A program made the translations under genes and the position numbers. A stretch of DNA of 25,769 nt from positions 1-25,769 of the forward strand of contig ML014337.1 in assembly GCA_003615045.1 (NCBI GenBank), in the 5' to 3' direction. Below are positions 8,270 through 16,653 of the stretch, one piece after another. The notes under the pieces were generated by a model. That model had not been told where the DNA came from and did not search any database. It worked only from the letters and a program-made list of their open reading frames with translations. The DNA comes from Caulochytrium protostelioides (lineage: Eukaryota > Chytridiomycota > Caulochytriomycetes > Caulochytriales > Caulochytriaceae). The first letter of the stretch is position 1. Each line of letters begins with the position of its first letter.

Positions 8270-9682
8270 GTCCGAGACGCCATCCGCGCGCGCGTACAAG
8301 CCTTCTCTCAGCGCTACCACATCGCCAACTGTCCGGTCGAGCGTTGCTTCGACGGCGTCGCGGATGTCATGGATGCATAGCTGCCTGACCTGACCAATCT
8401 GAGCTTCTATCAGCAGCTCATGCTGGGCGGCGCGGGCGCCAGGAAGCCAGACCCTTACGTGCGCGACTACTATCGGGACTACCCGCAGCTGGCGGCCAGA
8501 CTGCCTACGCAGCGCCACCTCAACGATACAAACATATACGTCGCAGGCGCCAAAAAGTACAGGACCAATCTGTTCAATCACTTCCGGCTCAGCTTCGAGA
8601 CGCGGGTCGAGAAATATCTGCGCGTTTTCTAGGCGGCCAACGGCCTGACAGACCCGCAGTTTGTCTCGATGTTATCACGCATCCGCGGATGGAAGCCGCG
8701 TCGGGACTCGCCAGCTGTCACGCGGTCGCCGCTCATGGAGCGAACGGTGGCTGCGCACTGTCACGTGTTGGACATCGCGGTGGACAATCAAGCGCGCAGT
8801 CGCTGGCTGAGAAGGAAGGGCACCTTGCCCCGCGGAGGAAGACACTCCGCGGGCGCAGCATAGGCTGCTCCGAACAAGGGCCGCCTACCACTTCTGCGTG
8901 ATTAGTCTCCGCTAACAAGGGAACGAGCAACAAACTCCGCCGAACAAGCGAATACACAACACCACTAGATCCCTGGAAGCGAGGCCATTAAGCCAGCGCT
9001 CAAGTATAAAGGACTGACCCGATCGCCCTGATCTGGCCATGACCACGAAGTCAGGAATCTTGAGCAGCTAGACTCGCAGGACCCCGTTGCCGGTAATGGG
9101 GCGAGATCTGTGTTCCAACAGCTCGTGCGTACCAGGCGCGCGCCCAGCGTTTCCGCACTATCCCTGTCGATGAGTTCCGGACGACCCACGTGCATGCCCA
9201 GACGAATGAGATCCTGACCAAGGTGAACCCCCGGGACCTGACACAGGTGCCGATCGCTCCCGCTTCCCGGACAAGCGGTCCTCAAACCGGCCTGCGGCCG
9301 TGAACCCGGTCCGCACGTCCCAGTCAGGCGCTCGCGCGATCGCGCCGACGCGGGTCAACCCGCCCCGCCGTGCTCGCGTGGGTGCTTCGGCCGCCGAGCC
9401 GACGCCGGCCACCCCGGTCCGCACAACCCGGGTGTATGCCCAGACGACTGTGGTCCTGCAAACCGGTCAACACCGACGCCAGGGAATCGTGGTCCGAGGG
9501 TTGCTGAGGTAAAAGCTACCAACGGCAATGAAACCACCCACAGCAAGTTGGTGCACCGCGACCTGAATGCTGCGTTGAACATCCGACGCTGTCTGGCCTT
9601 TCCCGAAAGACCGGAGGCGTTGTGCCGCGACCCGGAGCAAACCAGGTTGCAGTCCAAGGTCGGCGAGCTCATGCGACACTGA
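8270..9682 (+). pseudogene. Decayed Fanzor/TnpB-type RuvC nuclease, copy B
   Basis: Second relic of the same family as copy A, same strand, preserving more of the N-terminus. Seen in one frame: AIRARVQAFSQRYH (about 8279), a TAG at 8378, PYVRDYYRDYPQ, NIYVAGAKKYRTNLFNHFRL and RVEKYLRVF (8525-8630), then a TAG and AANGL. The middle part equivalent to copy A 4450-4760 is not recognisable (deleted or replaced, about 8760-9090). Homology resumes with GEICVPTARAY and RFRTIPVDEFRTT (about 9100-9190) in another frame, then an insertion-like GC-rich stretch. It resumes again at 9418 with sequence nearly matching copy A 4960-5030, and ends HRDLNAALNIRRCL (9554-9595) with a stop at 9680. Clearly dead. 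The N-terminal homology begins directly after the stop codon of the preceding secreted protein gene and in its frame. Confidence 0.72.
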
Positions 9683-9696
9683 ATTCAGATGCGCGA

Positions 9697-9765
9697 TGCC
9701 TCTGTGGCGAGCCCTGGGGGGCACCACGGAGGGCAGGGTGTTCCCATGAGGTGCCAGGATGGGCC
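9697..9765 (+). repeat. 3' tail shared with copy A
   Basis: It aligns with 5217-5283 after copy A (TGCCTCTGTG at the start, GGGCC at the end). It stops about 50 bp before the 3' end of the cyclin H gene on the opposite strand, so copy B lies tail-to-tail with cyclin H. It is followed by CTATATATACG, an AT-rich site that could be an insertion target or part of cyclin H 3' processing signals. Confidence 0.5.
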
Positions 9766-9816
9766 TATATATACGACGTCGTTAAACAAAGATATATGCG
9801 TGATAATATGCGTGAA

Positions 9817-11130
9817 TTAGCCGGCCACTACGTCGTCAAGTGCGTCGTGGTAGGCCTGCTCCTTGGCGGCCTTGTCGCTGCGCTTGGCTTGCTGGCGCTC
9901 GGCATCCTCTGCTTGGAGCTGCTTGAAGAGCAGCGTGTCCGGGAGCAGCGCGGGATTGCGGCACTTGGCGAGTTTGCGGGCGAGCGGCGCGGCGCGGGCT
10001 CGGACGCCGGCGTCCTCCTTCAGCGCCGCCGTCTGCGCCTTGGCGAGCTGGCCGATGCGCTCGACCATGGCGACGAGGCCGCCGTGCGGAAACAGCGAAG
10101 CCACGTGCAAGAACCGGTCTTCCGTGTAGCGCGCCATTTCCTGGGCGAAGCCGTGGTCGTTGCCCGTGGTCACAAAGCAGCCGAGGGCCAGCTGCGCGGG
10201 CGAGTACTGGAAAATAGCATCGGAAAAGATTAGGCCTTGGAGCAGAGATTTGGATTCGACATAGAGGTTGGCCAGCTTCTTGGAGGCCGCGTGCAGCGTG
10301 GCCGGGATCGAGATGGTGGTCTGGAGATGCGCCTGCATGTCGAGAAAGAAGCCGTGGAGCGGCCAGTACGGGTGGTGGACCGCGAGCTCATACTGGAGGC
10401 CCTGAATGACCTTCGTCTCCATATCGAGCAGCACCTCGGGATCGGGGGCGTTCTTGATATTGCGGCAGAAGTCTTTGAGCGCCATGTACTTGTCCTCCAC
10501 CTTGAGCGCCAGATAGGTGCAGTTGAGGACGACCGTCTTGGGGTCATACTCCATGACGCTGTGGAAGAGGTAGAAACGGCGGAAGAACGCGACGGCCGTG
10601 GCCTGCAGCGTCACATCGAACTTGAGGATGTGGCGGAACTGGCCGATCATGATCTCAAAGTACCGGCACAGCACCGTTTGCTCCTCGGCCGTGATGTAGT
10701 CGCTGTCGCCGAGCGGCGCCGGGAAGAGCGGCGACGTGGTCCCCGCGGCGGCGTGCAGCGCCTGCTCACGCGCGACGGCGTGCTTGATCCGCGCGACGGC
10801 GACCGCGTTGGCCTGTTCGCGGATCGCCGCGATCTGCTCCGCCGTGAAGCGCCAGTGGCGCAGCTGCGTGCTCTGCTCGCTGAGCTGGCGGTGCTTCTGC
10901 AGCTCGGCCGGCTTCGTCGCGGCGCTGGCGCCGGCGAGACCGCCCTTGGTGTCGGCCGTGCCCGCCGCCTGGGCGAGCGCCGCCGTGGCCGCGGCGGCCG
11001 CGGCCTCCTGCGCCGACGCCGTCGGCGGCGCCAAATTCTCGATGACCTCGCGGCGCTGCGCGCGCTGGCTCAGCTTCCCGATCGAGATCCCGACGGGCGG
11101 CGCCGCCTCGTCGGCCGCGCCGGCGGCCAT
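9817..11130 (-). CDS. CCNH: Cyclin H, regulatory subunit of CDK-activating kinase/TFIIH
   Basis: Cyclin H pairs with CDK7 and MAT1 to activate cell-cycle kinases and to phosphorylate the RNA polymerase II tail within TFIIH, in the nucleus. The ATG at 11130 gives 437 residues; codons farther upstream in the frame lack an ATG. Residues 1-85 are Ala-rich and poorly conserved. The family hallmark begins at about 88 with STQLRHWRFTAEQI and REQAN. Next come EEQTVLCRYFEI (about 149), AVAFFRRFYLFHSVMEYDP (about 179-197), VVLNCTYLALKVEDKY, and VIQGLQYELAVHHPYWPLHGF (241-261), which match the two cyclin folds. The C-terminus is basic and helical. Single exon. Human cyclin H is 323 aa, so this is longer, mainly at the N-terminus and tail. 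Upstream is a low-complexity region; downstream is Fanzor-like relic B. Confidence 0.92.
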   Translation of the reverse strand: MAAGAADEAAPPVGISIGKLSQRAQRREVIENLAPPTASAQEAAAAAATAALAQAAGTADTKGGLAGASAATKPAELQKHRQLSEQSTQLRHWRFTAEQIAAIREQANAVAVARIKHAVAREQALHAAAGTTSPLFPAPLGDSDYITAEEQTVLCRYFEIMIGQFRHILKFDVTLQATAVAFFRRFYLFHSVMEYDPKTVVLNCTYLALKVEDKYMALKDFCRNIKNAPDPEVLLDMETKVIQGLQYELAVHHPYWPLHGFFLDMQAHLQTTISIPATLHAASKKLANLYVESKSLLQGLIFSDAIFQYSPAQLALGCFVTTGNDHGFAQEMARYTEDRFLHVASLFPHGGLVAMVERIGQLAKAQTAALKEDAGVRARAAPLARKLAKCRNPALLPDTLLFKQLQAEDAERQQAKRSDKAAKEQAYHDALDDVVAG

Positions 11131-11681
11131 GCTGTCCAAGGTGGGCGCCCCGCGGGCGGCGACGACAACGGTCACGGCGGGCGGTCACGGCGGGCGGTCG
11201 GTGCGGGGACGGGCGTCAAGCGTGCGACAGAGAGGCGCCACGCCGCTCGGTCGACCGTGTCACCGACGCGCTCGATGCGCGCGGACGCACGGGTGTCACG
11301 CTTGGGTGCGTTGCTGAAGGCGTCTGGCTGAAGGCGTCTCGTTGCGGCGGGTCTGGCTGAAGACGTCTCGCTCAGGGCGTCGTAGGGACGGCCGATCCGT
11401 CCGAATAGCCGCGTCCGTCGTCCGGAGCCGGGAGTCCGGACGGCCGCAGCGGCGTCCGAGGCAGGCGAGCGATACGCGGGGCGGTTGGGACGGGGAACAA
11501 TGCCGCGGGACCGCCCGGGACCGGTCGTGCCGTCGGAGGGCTCGCCGAGCGGTCCACGCGGTCGTCGTCGCGCCGCGTGGGCTCTCCCGGGTCCGGAGCG
11601 GATCGCCGGCGCCGATATCCCGCGGCTCGCGCGGCGGCGTCACGGGCCCTTCGCTCCGGCCGCGCCGGCGGGCTGAACCCC

Positions 11682-11770
11682 GCCGCCGCCCATGCCGCCG
11701 CCCAAGCCGCCGCCCAAGCCGCCGCCCATGCCGCCGCCCATGCCCATGCCCATGCCGGCGCCCATGCCGT
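11682..11770. repeat. 12-bp tandem repeat (CCGCCCATGCCG type)
   Basis: Imperfect repeats of CCGCCCATGCCG and CCGCCCAAGCCG, ending in CCCATG units. Read on plus they give Pro-Met/Pro-Lys repeats; on minus they give Gly-Met-rich repeats. The coding strand, if any, is undecided. Confidence 0.85.
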
Positions 11771-11968
11771 GCCATGGGCCTGACGACGGCGGCTGGGGGG
11801 CGTCGCGCCACGGCTCGGAGTCGACTCCCGCCCGACGGGCCGCCGGGCCCGGAGTCGACTCCCGGCGCTTCCCCCGCCGAGCGGTGCCCCCGACACTCCG
11901 CCGGCGCCGCGTCGGCCTTCTCGTCCGGGGGACGCGACCGCGGCATGGGTCAGTGGAGCGCGCGCGCC

Positions 11969-12035
11969 GGTCGTCGTGGCGGTCGTCGCGGCGGTCGTCG
12001 TGGCGGTCGTCGCGGCGGTCGTCGTGGCGGTCGTC
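11969..12035. repeat. 24-bp tandem repeat
   Basis: About 2.8 near-identical copies of a 24-bp unit (GGTCGTCGTGGC plus GGTCGTCGCGGC), itself built of two related 12-mers. All six frames stay open across it, which explains several long spurious frames here. Confidence 0.9.
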
Positions 12036-12371
12036 CGCACGTGCTCAAAGGGCAGCGCCCCGCGTCCTTCGATGCCACGTGTCGGCCACGTGGCGGCATC
12101 ATACCCACGCGCCACACGCGCGCGGCTCCGTGATTCGGGACCCCCCAAGTGCTCTTCGTCGGGCTTGACCGCTTTGACCAGCTGCGCTTTCCAGGCGCGC
12201 TCCTCGCTCGTGATTGCAGACCATAGACGTGGGCGTTCCTCCTCGATTGACTAGTATCGACAGACTCCCTCGCGTGTTTTGATTGATTTTTTTTTTTGTT
12301 TTGGGCTGCCGCACCGCTTTGGCATCACATCCCATGATCCGCCGGATCGCCATCACCACCGGATCGACACA

Positions 12372-12641
12372 ATGAAGTGTTTCATGCACTTCGCCCTCAT
12401 CTTTCTGTTTCCGTTCCCGCAGCAGTCGACGCTGTTCGTCGTCACATACCTGTCGCTGGTCGCGATCCAGCAGAAGCCGTGCCTCTTCTGCTCGCTCCTC
12501 ATCCTGGCGCTGATGCGCGCTTCGTGTTTCTTCTACGCCAGCGAGCTACCGGGAATGGGCAAGCGCTGCTATGTCGAGTTCAAGCAGCCCTTCCTTTTCG
12601 AAAGCAGACCCTCCCGTATCATTTACCTCGACAGCTGGTGA
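12372..12641 (+). CDS. BLCAP/BC10-family small membrane protein
   Basis: An 89-residue protein with the length and layout of the bladder-cancer-associated protein family (BC10). Seen: a short N-terminus with an early Cys (MKCF), a hydrophobic segment with FLFPFP (residues about 8-15), a second hydrophobic stretch TLFVVTYLSLVAI, then QKPCLFCSLLILAL, matching the family's KPCxxCxL signature, and a following SCFFY. The two hydrophobic segments suggest a small two-pass membrane protein. In animals this family is implicated in growth control, but its biochemical activity is not established. The C-terminus (from about 65) shows no similarity I can recall. Single exon, ATG at 12372. Small size limits certainty. 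Confidence 0.65.
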   Translation: MKCFMHFALIFLFPFPQQSTLFVVTYLSLVAIQQKPCLFCSLLILALMRASCFFYASELPGMGKRCYVEFKQPFLFESRPSRIIYLDSW

Positions 12642-13361
12642 TGTTCTTTCTACAGTGCTCTCCAGATGATACGGTTCAGAGGATGCATCGCCAGCGACAA
12701 ACGCAGACTCGTTGAACCTTCCAACCATGCCACTGGCTCCCCCTCCCCCCCTGCATGGGAAGGCATCGTAGCGGGAAGGATTTGATACCAAATCCATGCT
12801 ACGTGGCGTAACACCGCCGACAGACGGCGGCGCAAGAACAAGCCGTGCGGTGATCGTGCGAGACGATTGGCCGCTGCAGCATCCGCAGCCATGTCTCTAA
12901 ACGAGGGGCCCCAGGCTGGCCGGCGCGTTGTGGCCCGTCTTGCAAAACGGTACAAGGCCCCGTGTTGGCCGCCGTACTCGGCGTCGTGCATCGGGGGCCC
13001 CGCGCGGCGTCGATCGATCGCGTTGGCGATACGGATCGGATCGTGTCTCCCACGGATCCCCGGCATCCTGTCCATCAGCGGGACGCATGAGGTCGATATC
13101 CACTGAGGTCGCTGAGGTTTGGGGGTATCACCTGCGGGTCCCAGGGCCGGCCTGTCGTATGACTGGTCGCGCGCCCACGTGGGCCGTCAACGCCGCGGTC
13201 GACGGGCCGGTCCCGGCTGGTGGCTAGCAGCGAGTAGCATCGCGGCTCAGCCGCGGCAAGCTTCCGCGGGCGATCGTCATCCAAGGGTATGGTCACTGAA
13301 GAAACCCACGCGCGTCTCGATCGCGTCGATCGCCGTCGGCGGGCGGGGACTGACGGCCAGT
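12642..13361. other. Intergenic, no gene recognised
   Basis: This lies between the 3' ends of the plus-strand BLCAP-like gene and the minus-strand MED9 candidate. Open frames exist on both strands but none has a recognisable motif or a distinctive start. Nothing else notable is visible. Confidence 0.45.
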
Positions 13362-14446
13362 TCACGCAGCAGTCATGGTGCTGTCTTCCGGACCGTCCTC
13401 GGCCCCGGGATCCGTCTTCATGGCGTCGGCGTCGGCGTCGGTCTCAGCGCCCGTGGTAGCGTCCGCATCGACGTGGGCGTCGACCGCTTCGCTCTTCACC
13501 GGTATCGGCGACGGTGCCGCGGCAGCCACGTCGTCCGGCCGAGCCGCCGCCGTCGGCGAGACCGCGGCGGCCGCGGCAGGCTCCGGCTCGGCGGCGCTCG
13601 CCACCGCACCGTCGGCCGCCGCCGCCGCCGCCGCCGTTGCGGCGCCCGGCGCGCGAGGAGCCGCGCGGCTTAGCGTCTGGAAGAGTGGAAGCGCTTCTGC
13701 CTCGCGTTCGCCCGCGCGGTACACCTCGAGCACGCGGTCCATATCGGCGAGCCGCTGGCGCTGCGCCCGCATGGTGTGCTCGCCGTCCGGCAGCAGCGCC
13801 ACCGCGGCGCGCGTCGCAGCGAGGCGTTCGCGCAGCTGCCCGATCTGGGAGGACGCGGCGCCGTCGGGAAGGGTCCATCCCGTGGACCCCGGCATGGATC
13901 GAATCACCGTAAAACAACGTCATGCGGGCATGGAGCATCCGCTTGGCTCGGGGGGTGAGTCGCTATTTTCTTTCCACTTTGTTCTGGGGGGTCGCCATGG
14001 GACCCACGGGCGCCGCGATCGTCATCATCATCGACGACGCGAACGGCGGTCGTCGTGGGAGGGATGGGCTGACTTACGGCCTTCGAGGCGCGGATGCGAT
14101 CGGGTTCGCTGCGGCAGCGCTGGAGCTGCTGGATGGCCTGCAGGAGCAGCGGCAGGATGGTGGCGGCCTCGTAGGTCAGCGAAGCGAGAGGCGGGACGGC
14201 GTCGGCACTGGCGCCCGAGGCGCCGGCGAGGCTCGCGCCGGCGGCGCTGCCGCCGTCCGGGCCGGGGGTCGCGCCGGGCGTGGCGGCCGAGACGGACGCC
14301 GTGCCGAGACTCCCGCGGAAGCCGTAGCGCAGGCCCGAGGGCGGGCTCATCAGGGACGGCGTGCCGGGCGACATCCCGCCATACGGCGTGGGCGCCGAGG
14401 GGCCCGAGTGCGCCGGCGAGGCCGACACGCTGTTGGCCGTGGGCAT
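13362..14446 (-). CDS. MED9: Probable Mediator subunit 9, two exons
   Basis: Proposed exons are 14446-14078 (123 codons) and 13844-13362 (160 codons plus TGA), giving 283 aa. The intron of 233 nt has a GTAAGT donor and an AG acceptor after CTCCC, and both junctions fall between codons. MED9 (Cse2 in yeast) sits in the Mediator middle module, which bridges activators and RNA polymerase II in the nucleus. Evidence is a short helical pattern: EAATILPLLLQAIQQLQR before the intron, then QLRERLAATRAAVALLPDGE and RLADMDRVLEVYRAGE after it. This resembles the MED9 pattern of a leucine-rich helix, then a helix ending in a PG-type turn, then a helix ending in YK/YR. The N-terminus is Ser/Pro/Gly-rich. 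The tail is Ala-rich then acidic. MED9 is usually shorter and poorly conserved, so another helical subunit is possible. Confidence 0.45.
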
Positions 14447-15273
14447 GTCGACCCTTCTTCTCGCTACGAAAGGTTCGGGCGTGCCGCGTTCGGGAGGTGG
14501 CGGGGGTGGTGGTCGGACCACCGGGTATCACGGACGGCTCGCTCGAAGCGCGATCTCCCAGGGCTCAAGGGCTCCGGCGGCGGCGGCGGCGACGGCGACG
14601 GCGGCGGAATGCGGCGTCGGGAGGGCCAGGATGCCGTGGGCGGCGACATGCAGCGCGGCGAACCGACGACGCCGTCGACCGACCTCGGCGATGGCGGCGA
14701 GCGATCGATGCGGACCGCGGCCCGGAAGCGCGCGATCCTTGAAGACCTGCTTGAGGACCTTCTTGAGGACGTGGGCCCCGCGTCCAGCGCCACGGCCGGA
14801 CGTCGCGGCGATGCACGGCGGCGAGCGGGCGGCGACCACGACGACGGGGCGCGCGGCGTCGGCGGCGTGCCGGTGGCGCTCGCCAGCGGGCGCAGCGCGG
14901 CCGACGCGACGGGGCCCAGTCGACCAGGGGACGGCGCATGCAGCGCCTCGCGCGGTATGGAGGCACGCCGTTCAAGAGAGCCGCGGGCGGGCGACCTACC
15001 GGCAGCGTGATCGGCGCGCCGCGGGCGACGGCCTTTCCGTATCGCGGACCGGCCGATGCTGACCCGGCGGTGGCGTTGGATCCACCGCGCGCTCCGACGC
15101 GTTTGATGGTCCCTGTGGTCGAACGGAGAAGCGTGACGCCTCGCCTTCGATCGTTCCCTTTCCATTGCTCCGACGACGAGCACGGCAACGCTGCCGCCGC
15201 CGCCGACATGGCCGCAGCGCGTCGATTGGCGTCGGCCACCCACCGTCGCTGGGCGCTAGCACCACCGTGCACG
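14447..15273. promoter_or_regulatory. Divergent intergenic region between MED9 candidate and the RDEL protein
   Basis: The two genes point away from each other here, so both promoters should lie in this stretch. It is very GC-rich with long open frames on both strands and a short 12-mer-like repeat (CTTGAAGACCTGCTTGAGGACC, about 14738-14770) that reads as Leu-Glu-Asp repeats on plus and Val-Leu-Lys repeats on minus. No family was recognised. A TATA box is not evident. Confidence 0.35.
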
Positions 15274-16653
15274 ATGGCGACGGCGCGGGCCCTTCTCCTT
15301 GCTGTGGCTGTGGCCGCAACCGCTGCTGCCGGTGTCGGCGCCGGCGCCGCCGGCATGAGCGACGCCGCTGGCATGAGTGACGCCGCTAGCATGAGTGACG
15401 CTGCCGCCGTCCCCGAGGGCCCGTCGGCCGTCCCGCCGTCGGACACGCCAGAGACGCTGCAGGAGGCGCTTCTTGCATGGACGCGGACGACGGCGCAGCG
15501 CGTGCTGTCGCCGCAGGCGCTGCAGATCGGGGGGCCCGCGGCGGCGTTGCCTCCACAGCTGTTCGGCCTGCTCAACACGACGGACCTCGCGGCGCGGCGC
15601 GCATACCTCGACGCCGTCTGGCAGACGGCGCTGCAGGCGCCGCCGCTGGACGTGGGCGCCTTCGACGCCGACCCGACGAAGCCCGCCACGGCGCCAGGCC
15701 CGCTGGCGCACGATCTGGAGCACGGCAGCGTGCTCGTCGTCGGCACGCTGTGGCAGGCGGGCATCATGCCCGTGCTGGAGCACGTCGCGGCCTGGGTGCC
15801 CGCGTTCCAGTTGCCGTACGGCGTTGGCGACGACGCGGCGCGCGTGATGCAGCGCATCCGGGGCTACGCGCCCTGGTGTCCGACGGACGTCTCGCGGTCC
15901 CATGACGCGGGCGGCCTCCGCAACGAAGCAATGAAGCTCGGCGTGCTCGCGGCTGGCGTCACGCGCATCATGGCGCGGCCGTCGCCCACCGTCGAGGCGG
16001 TCCAAGGCCTCGCCATGTACGCGACCGCCTTCCACCAGATTCAGACGCTGCTCCGGAGCGCTGTCACTGTTCCCGTCGCTGCTGAGGAGGCCGACGCCGC
16101 TGCCGCGGCTGACACCATGGATGCTGTGAACGCCATGCTCGCTACGCCAACCGCGTTCTGGCTGGGCCTGGCGATCATGGCCCGCGATACGGAGGTAGCG
16201 CAGTCGCTGTGGGACGACCTCCGCACGGCGTCGTCGTCGTCGTCGCCGTTGCCATCGTCGTCGCCGTCTGTCGAGGTCCAGCAGGCACTGCTGTCGCGAC
16301 TGTCGTATGACGCGAACGTCACGAGTCGCGTGCACACGCTGAGTCGCTGGATGATGCGGCGGTTGCGCGTCCAAGGCGAGCGGATGGAAGACATCTTTAC
16401 GTTTCTGCGCGCGGCGGTGCACGCGCATGGCTTGGGCCGGCTCGCGGCTGCGCTGACGTGCCCGCTGGGTATGCGGTACGAAGCAGGGCAGTGGATCCTG
16501 GACCCGACCCGCCGTCCGCGCGTGTCGCACCATGCGACCTCCATGCCCCCGGCGATGGCATCGTCTTGTCCAGCCACAGCGACGACATCAACCTCGTCCG
16601 CGACAGATGAGGCCGGTGAAGCTTCGGTGCTGCCGTCTCGCGATGAGCTGTAG
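15274..16653 (+). CDS. Signal-peptide protein with C-terminal RDEL, probable ER-lumen resident, 459 aa
   Basis: Family not recognised. The ATG at 15274 is preferred over upstream in-frame codons because it begins a textbook signal peptide (MATARALLLAVAVAATAAAG). The mature start holds three MSDAA repeats (about 28-45). The chain then reads as a mostly helical globular protein with few cysteines (CPTD, CPLG, and one CP near the end) and two N-glycosylation sequons (NTT in LLNTTD, NVT in ANVTSR). The last residues are PSRDEL before TAG. RDEL is a variant of the KDEL/HDEL retrieval signal, so with the signal peptide it predicts retention in the endoplasmic reticulum. A Ser run (SSSSSPLPSSSPS) lies near residue 320-332. 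Single exon. Function could be a chaperone, enzyme or cofactor; I see no catalytic motif. Confidence 0.75.
   Translation: MATARALLLAVAVAATAAAGVGAGAAGMSDAAGMSDAASMSDAAAVPEGPSAVPPSDTPETLQEALLAWTRTTAQRVLSPQALQIGGPAAALPPQLFGLLNTTDLAARRAYLDAVWQTALQAPPLDVGAFDADPTKPATAPGPLAHDLEHGSVLVVGTLWQAGIMPVLEHVAAWVPAFQLPYGVGDDAARVMQRIRGYAPWCPTDVSRSHDAGGLRNEAMKLGVLAAGVTRIMARPSPTVEAVQGLAMYATAFHQIQTLLRSAVTVPVAAEEADAAAAADTMDAVNAMLATPTAFWLGLAIMARDTEVAQSLWDDLRTASSSSSPLPSSSPSVEVQQALLSRLSYDANVTSRVHTLSRWMMRRLRVQGERMEDIFTFLRAAVHAHGLGRLAAALTCPLGMRYEAGQWILDPTRRPRVSHHATSMPPAMASSCPATATTSTSSATDEAGEASVLPSRDEL

Larger units (their letters stand above)
11131..12371. other. GC-rich intergenic region between cyclin H and BLCAP-like genes; unresolved reading frames
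   Basis: This divergent intergenic region has long open frames on both strands, as expected from very high GC and triplet repeats. None matches a family I know. Two minus-strand pieces look somewhat protein-like: AITSEERAWKAQLVKAV near 12215-12165, following a TACTAG that could be a splice acceptor, and a Gly/Met-rich tail near 11770-11640 ending in TGA. They are in different frames and no convincing intron joins them. A T-run lies at about 12287-12298, some 75 bp before the BLCAP-like start. Confidence 0.4.

Noticed and set aside
10237..11331. 364-codon plus-strand open frame across cyclin H
   Set aside because: It is the antisense shadow of cyclin H; composition is Arg/Leu/Glu repetitive and no family is visible.
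13375..15010. Long plus-strand open frames of 455 and 362 codons over the MED9 candidate
   Set aside because: They are Ala/Ser/Arg-rich mirrors of the minus strand; the minus strand has a splice-consistent, helix-patterned reading.
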